A stretch of 64,000 nucleotides of DNA, taken from assembly GCF_000378125.1 (NCBI RefSeq), contig NZ_KB899241.1:186001-250000 (forward strand). The letters are read 5' to 3'. Shown here piece after piece: positions 61,278-64,000 of the stretch (within the stretch, counting starts at the first letter, position 1; each line of letters starts with the position of its first letter). The DNA comes from Rudaea cellulosilytica DSM 22992. Its GTDB lineage: Bacteria; Pseudomonadota; Gammaproteobacteria; Xanthomonadales; Rhodanobacteraceae. The translations under genes and the position numbers were made by a program. The notes below the pieces were generated by a model. The model was not told the DNA's origin. It did no database searches and saw nothing but the letters and a program-made list of their open reading frames with translations.

Positions 61278-62660
61278 ATGGCCGTCAGCGTTTTCGACCT
61301 GTTCAAGATCGGCGTTGGTCCCTCGTCCTCGCACACGGTCGGGCCGATGCGTGCGGCTGCACGCTTCTGCACGCGCTGGCTCGAAGAAAAGGGCGATCTC
61401 GCGCGCGTCGCGCGCATCCGCGCCGAGGTATTCGGTTCGCTCGCGCTGACCGGGCGCGGCCACGGCACCGACAAGGCCGTGCTCTGCGGCATCGAGGGCG
61501 AGTGGCCGGACAAGATCGATCCCGATTCGATTCCCGATCGCCTCAAACGCATCCGCGAGGCGAAGAAGATCCGCGTGCTCGGCAAGCACGATATTGCGTT
61601 CGACGAAAAAACCGATCTGGTCATGAACAAGCGCCAGAAGCTGCCGTTCCACACCAACGGCATGCGTTTCACCGCGTTCGACGCGCAAGGCGAAGTGATC
61701 GCGACGCGCGATTACTACTCGGTCGGCGGTGGCTTTGTCGTCAACACCGACGAGGCAGCCGACGACAAGATCGTGCCCGATGCTACGCCGCTGCCTTACC
61801 CGTTTTCGTCGGGCGATGAATTGCTCAAGCTCTGCGCGGAGTCGGGCAAGACGATCGCGCAACTGATGCTCGAGAACGAAAAGGTCTGGCGCAGCGAAGC
61901 CGAGGTGCGTAGCGGCCTTTTGACGATCTGGAAGGCGATGGCCGACTGCGTCGCGCGGGGCATGCGCGAGAAAGGCACGCTGCCGGGCGGACTGAAGGTG
62001 CTGCGCCGCGCGCCGACGCTGTCTGAGGAATTGCGCAACCGGCCCGAAGCGGCGCTGCGCGATCCGTTGACGATCCTCGACTGGGTCAATCTGTATGCGC
62101 TCGCGGTCAACGAAGAAAATGCCGCCGGCGGCCGCGTCGTCACCGCACCGACCAACGGCGCGGCCGGCATCATTCCGTCCGTGCTGCACTATTACGAGCG
62201 CTTCGCGCCCGGCGCGAACGACGCCGGCATCGTCGATTTCCTGTTGACCGCCGGCGCGATCGGCATTCTCTACAAGGAGAACGCCTCGATCTCTGGCGCC
62301 GAAGTCGGCTGCCAGGGCGAAGTCGGCGTGGCCTGCTCGATGGCCGCGGGCGGCCTCACCGCCGTGCTCGGCGGCAACATTTATCAGGTCGAGAACGCTG
62401 CGGAAATCGGCATGGAACACAACCTCGGCCTCACCTGCGATCCGATTGGCGGCCTCGTGCAGATTCCATGCATTGAACGCAACGCGATGGGCGCGGTCAA
62501 AGCGATCAATGCGCAGCGCATGGCTTTGCGCGGCGACGGCAAGCATCGCGTCTCGCTCGACAAGGTCATCAAGACGATGCGCGATACCGGACGCGACATG
62601 CAGGACAAATACAAGGAAACGAGTCGCGGCGGCCTCGCCGTGAACGTCATCGAATGCTGA
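61278..62660 (+). CDS. sdaA: L-serine ammonia-lyase (iron-sulfur type)
   Basis: A 460-residue serine deaminase that converts L-serine to pyruvate and ammonia. It is the single-chain form: the N-terminal beta domain has [16 protein letters not shown] and the C-terminal alpha domain has Cys residues for the [4Fe-4S] cluster in [17 protein letters not shown] and [18 protein letters not shown]. The ATG at 61278 is used. The chitinase gene begins inside its last codons (7-bp overlap). Confidence 0.97.
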   Translation: MAVSVFDLFKIGVGPSSSHTVGPMRAAARFCTRWLEEKGDLARVARIRAEVFGSLALTGRGHGTDKAVLCGIEGEWPDKIDPDSIPDRLKRIREAKKIRVLGKHDIAFDEKTDLVMNKRQKLPFHTNGMRFTAFDAQGEVIATRDYYSVGGGFVVNTDEAADDKIVPDATPLPYPFSSGDELLKLCAESGKTIAQLMLENEKVWRSEAEVRSGLLTIWKAMADCVARGMREKGTLPGGLKVLRRAPTLSEELRNRPEAALRDPLTILDWVNLYALAVNEENAAGGRVVTAPTNGAAGIIPSVLHYYERFAPGANDAGIVDFLLTAGAIGILYKENASISGAEVGCQGEVGVACSMAAGGLTAVLGGNIYQVENAAEIGMEHNLGLTCDPIGGLVQIPCIERNAMGAVKAINAQRMALRGDGKHRVSLDKVIKTMRDTGRDMQDKYKETSRGGLAVNVIEC

Positions 62661-63778
62661 CCCCTCTGAACCGGATTTTCGCCGCGCTGCTGCTCGGCTT
62701 CGCGCTGCATGCGCACGCACAGGACTATCGCATCGTCGGGTATGTCGGCGCGCGCAATGCCGACGACCGCTGGGATCCCGGCAAGGTCGACACGTTGATC
62801 TTCGCCTTCGCCGGGGTGCACGACGGCGAGGTGGCGCTGGACGACAAGGCGATTCCCCGCCTGCAGCGCATTCTCGCGCTGAAAGCCGATCATCCGCGCC
62901 TGCGCGTGATGATTTCGGTCGGCGGCTGGGGCTCCGGTGGATTTTCCGAAGCCGCCGCGACCGCGCAGGGCCGCCAGCGTTTTGCACGCAGCGCCGCGGC
63001 CATGCTTCGCGCGCAGCATGTCGACGGACTCGACGTGGATTGGGAATATCCCGGCCACCACGAGAGCGGAATCGCGTCGAGCGAACGGGATCGCGCGAAT
63101 TTCACCGCGCTGCTTGCGGAAGTTCGCGCCCGGCTCGACGAAGCATCCGCGCTCGAAGGCCGCCACGACGCGGACCGTTATACATTGAGCATTGCCATCG
63201 CCGATGGGGAGTTCGTCGACCACATCGATCTCGCCGGCGTCGACCGGCAGATCGACTGGTTCAACATGATGACCTACGACTTCGTCAACGGCCTGACCCC
63301 GACCACGGGACATCACAGCGGCCTGCACGCATCGACGCTGACGCCGCCGACCGCGCGCACGACCGATCGCGCGGTGAAGCAGTTTCTCGCCGCCGGTGTC
63401 GCTGCGCACAAGCTGGTGATTGGCGCCGCGTTCTACGGGCGCGAATTCGCCGAAGTGGACCCGGCACACGATGGCCTGTACCAGCACTACGGCCATTTCG
63501 TCGCGTACCGGGGCTGGAAAGTGCTCGGGTCCGACTACATCGACAAGAATGGTTATCAGCGCCGCTGGGATGCCGAAGCACAGGCACCGTTCTTGTGGAA
63601 CGAAAAGACGCAGCACTTCGTCAGTTACGAAGACCCGCAGGCACTGAAAGCGAAAATCGCCTTTGTCCGGTCGAATCACTTGGGTGGCATCATGTACTGG
63701 GAACAGGACGAAGACCCGAAAGGCGAGTTGCTCGACGTGCTGTGGAACGGGCTGCATGGGGCGCCCGCGAAGCCCTAG
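62654..63778 (+). CDS. Secreted GH18 family glycosidase (chitinase-like)
   Basis: A 374-residue enzyme with a signal peptide ([15 protein letters not shown]) and a GH18 barrel: [23 protein letters not shown], and the catalytic [11 protein letters not shown] whose last acidic residue, Glu131, is the proton donor. MMTYDFVN (the conserved Met-x-Tyr-Asp) and [11 protein letters not shown] complete the site. The family hydrolyses beta-1,4-GlcNAc. No chitin-binding module is attached. It overlaps sdaA by 7 bases, which could mean co-transcription. Confidence 0.93.
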   Translation: MLTPLNRIFAALLLGFALHAHAQDYRIVGYVGARNADDRWDPGKVDTLIFAFAGVHDGEVALDDKAIPRLQRILALKADHPRLRVMISVGGWGSGGFSEAAATAQGRQRFARSAAAMLRAQHVDGLDVDWEYPGHHESGIASSERDRANFTALLAEVRARLDEASALEGRHDADRYTLSIAIADGEFVDHIDLAGVDRQIDWFNMMTYDFVNGLTPTTGHHSGLHASTLTPPTARTTDRAVKQFLAAGVAAHKLVIGAAFYGREFAEVDPAHDGLYQHYGHFVAYRGWKVLGSDYIDKNGYQRRWDAEAQAPFLWNEKTQHFVSYEDPQALKAKIAFVRSNHLGGIMYWEQDEDPKGELLDVLWNGLHGAPAKP

Positions 63779-63803
63779 CCCAGGTTTTCTGGCGGAGTCG
63801 CAA

Positions 63804-64000
63804 GTGCAGACGAAACGTGCCTCGAAACTGTCCCTGGCGACATTTGCATTCGCGCTCGCCGGCCTTATCGTGACGGCGCATGCCAAGCACATGTACCAGT
63901 ACACTGATGCGCAGGGCATCGTGCACTTCACCGACGTCAAGCCGCCGGACAATACGCCGGGAGTGAAATCCATACTCGTGCACACGGATGCGCAACCGCT
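63804..64000 (+). CDS. DUF4124-domain protein, N-terminal part (runs off window)
   Basis: The visible 65 codons start at GTG 63804 with GGAG 6 nt upstream. A signal peptide (LSLATFAFALAGLIVTAHA) is followed by MYQYTDAQGIVHFTDVKPPD, the classical DUF4124 opening. In Lysobacterales this domain is often attached to a peptidase or transglycosylase, but the remainder is outside the window. Confidence 0.82.
   Translation, partial: MQTKRASKLSLATFAFALAGLIVTAHAKHMYQYTDAQGIVHFTDVKPPDNTPGVKSILVHTDAQP

Noticed and set aside
62384-63985. 533-residue antisense frame over sdaA and the chitinase
   Set aside because: Shadow frame; both sense genes have catalytic motifs.
1-64000. CRISPR arrays, tRNA/rRNA genes, prophage or IS elements
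   Set aside because: I saw no repeat-spacer pattern, cloverleaf, rRNA segment, transposase or integrase.

Overview
The window is GC-rich, densely coded chromosomal DNA with no rRNA, tRNA, phage, IS element or CRISPR array that I could see. Gene content points to a gammaproteobacterium of the Xanthomonadales/Lysobacterales type (Rhodanobacteraceae- or Dokdonella-like). The reasons are a SUF operon led by a 'gammaproteobacterial SUF regulator' of the Rrf2 family, a SufU/Rieske pair, an ECF sigma factor (Sig-70_X6 type) paired with a Ser/Thr kinase-TPR protein, AmgK-MurU, a YqjD/YqjE cluster, and a Fur-box TonB receptor with a PiuC dioxygenase. The taxonomic call is inference from gene content only.

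Layout. 0-10 kb: the end of polyphosphate kinase, a small secreted unknown, an ECF sigma/kinase pair, a fluoride riboswitch with crcB, a rubrerythrin/Fe-S protein/DUF3501 operon, an LssY_C protein, a SET-domain protein and HutD. 10-17 kb: a large secreted EXORDIUM-like/choice-of-anchor protein, then a Fur-controlled iron operon (TonB receptor, PKHD hydroxylase, PepSY membrane protein). 17-30.5 kb: SUF iron-sulfur assembly genes on the minus strand. They are split by an oppositely oriented block: a class A beta-lactamase, an esterase, a GMC dehydrogenase with its small subunit, and a 3-keto-disaccharide hydrolase. 30.5-33 kb: a YdcF protein and a divergent LysR/SDR pair. 33-40 kb: two cobalamin riboswitches, one before nrdAB and one before metE, both controlling B12-independent enzymes. 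40-46 kb: an AI-2E family transporter with a Yqj-like envelope cluster, an outer-membrane barrel, and the AmgK-MurU peptidoglycan recycling pair. 46-56 kb: a PHP/Ig-repeat secreted protein, a WGR protein, hemE, a DUF900 hydrolase and a giant hybrid sensor kinase. 55-61 kb: two DUF697 dynamin-like GTPases bracketing YceI-cytochrome b561-YceI. 60-64 kb: a lipoprotein, a glutaredoxin-like protein, serine deaminase, a GH18 chitinase-like protein and the start of a DUF4124 protein.

Most notable beyond the genes: (i) a three-copy dispersed repeat of about 58 bp made of two consecutive hairpins with TCC loops. One copy sits inside the peripheral P5 loop of the nrdA cobalamin riboswitch, one in the suf leader and one in the iron operon. 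(ii) A metE promoter overlapped by three tandem met boxes directly ahead of a cobalamin riboswitch. (iii) A perfect 19-bp palindrome upstream of the rubrerythrin operon. (iv) A class A beta-lactamase with an approximately 30-residue enlargement of the omega loop. (v) The DUF697 GTPase / YceI-b561-YceI neighbourhood, which may be an uncharacterised envelope redox module.
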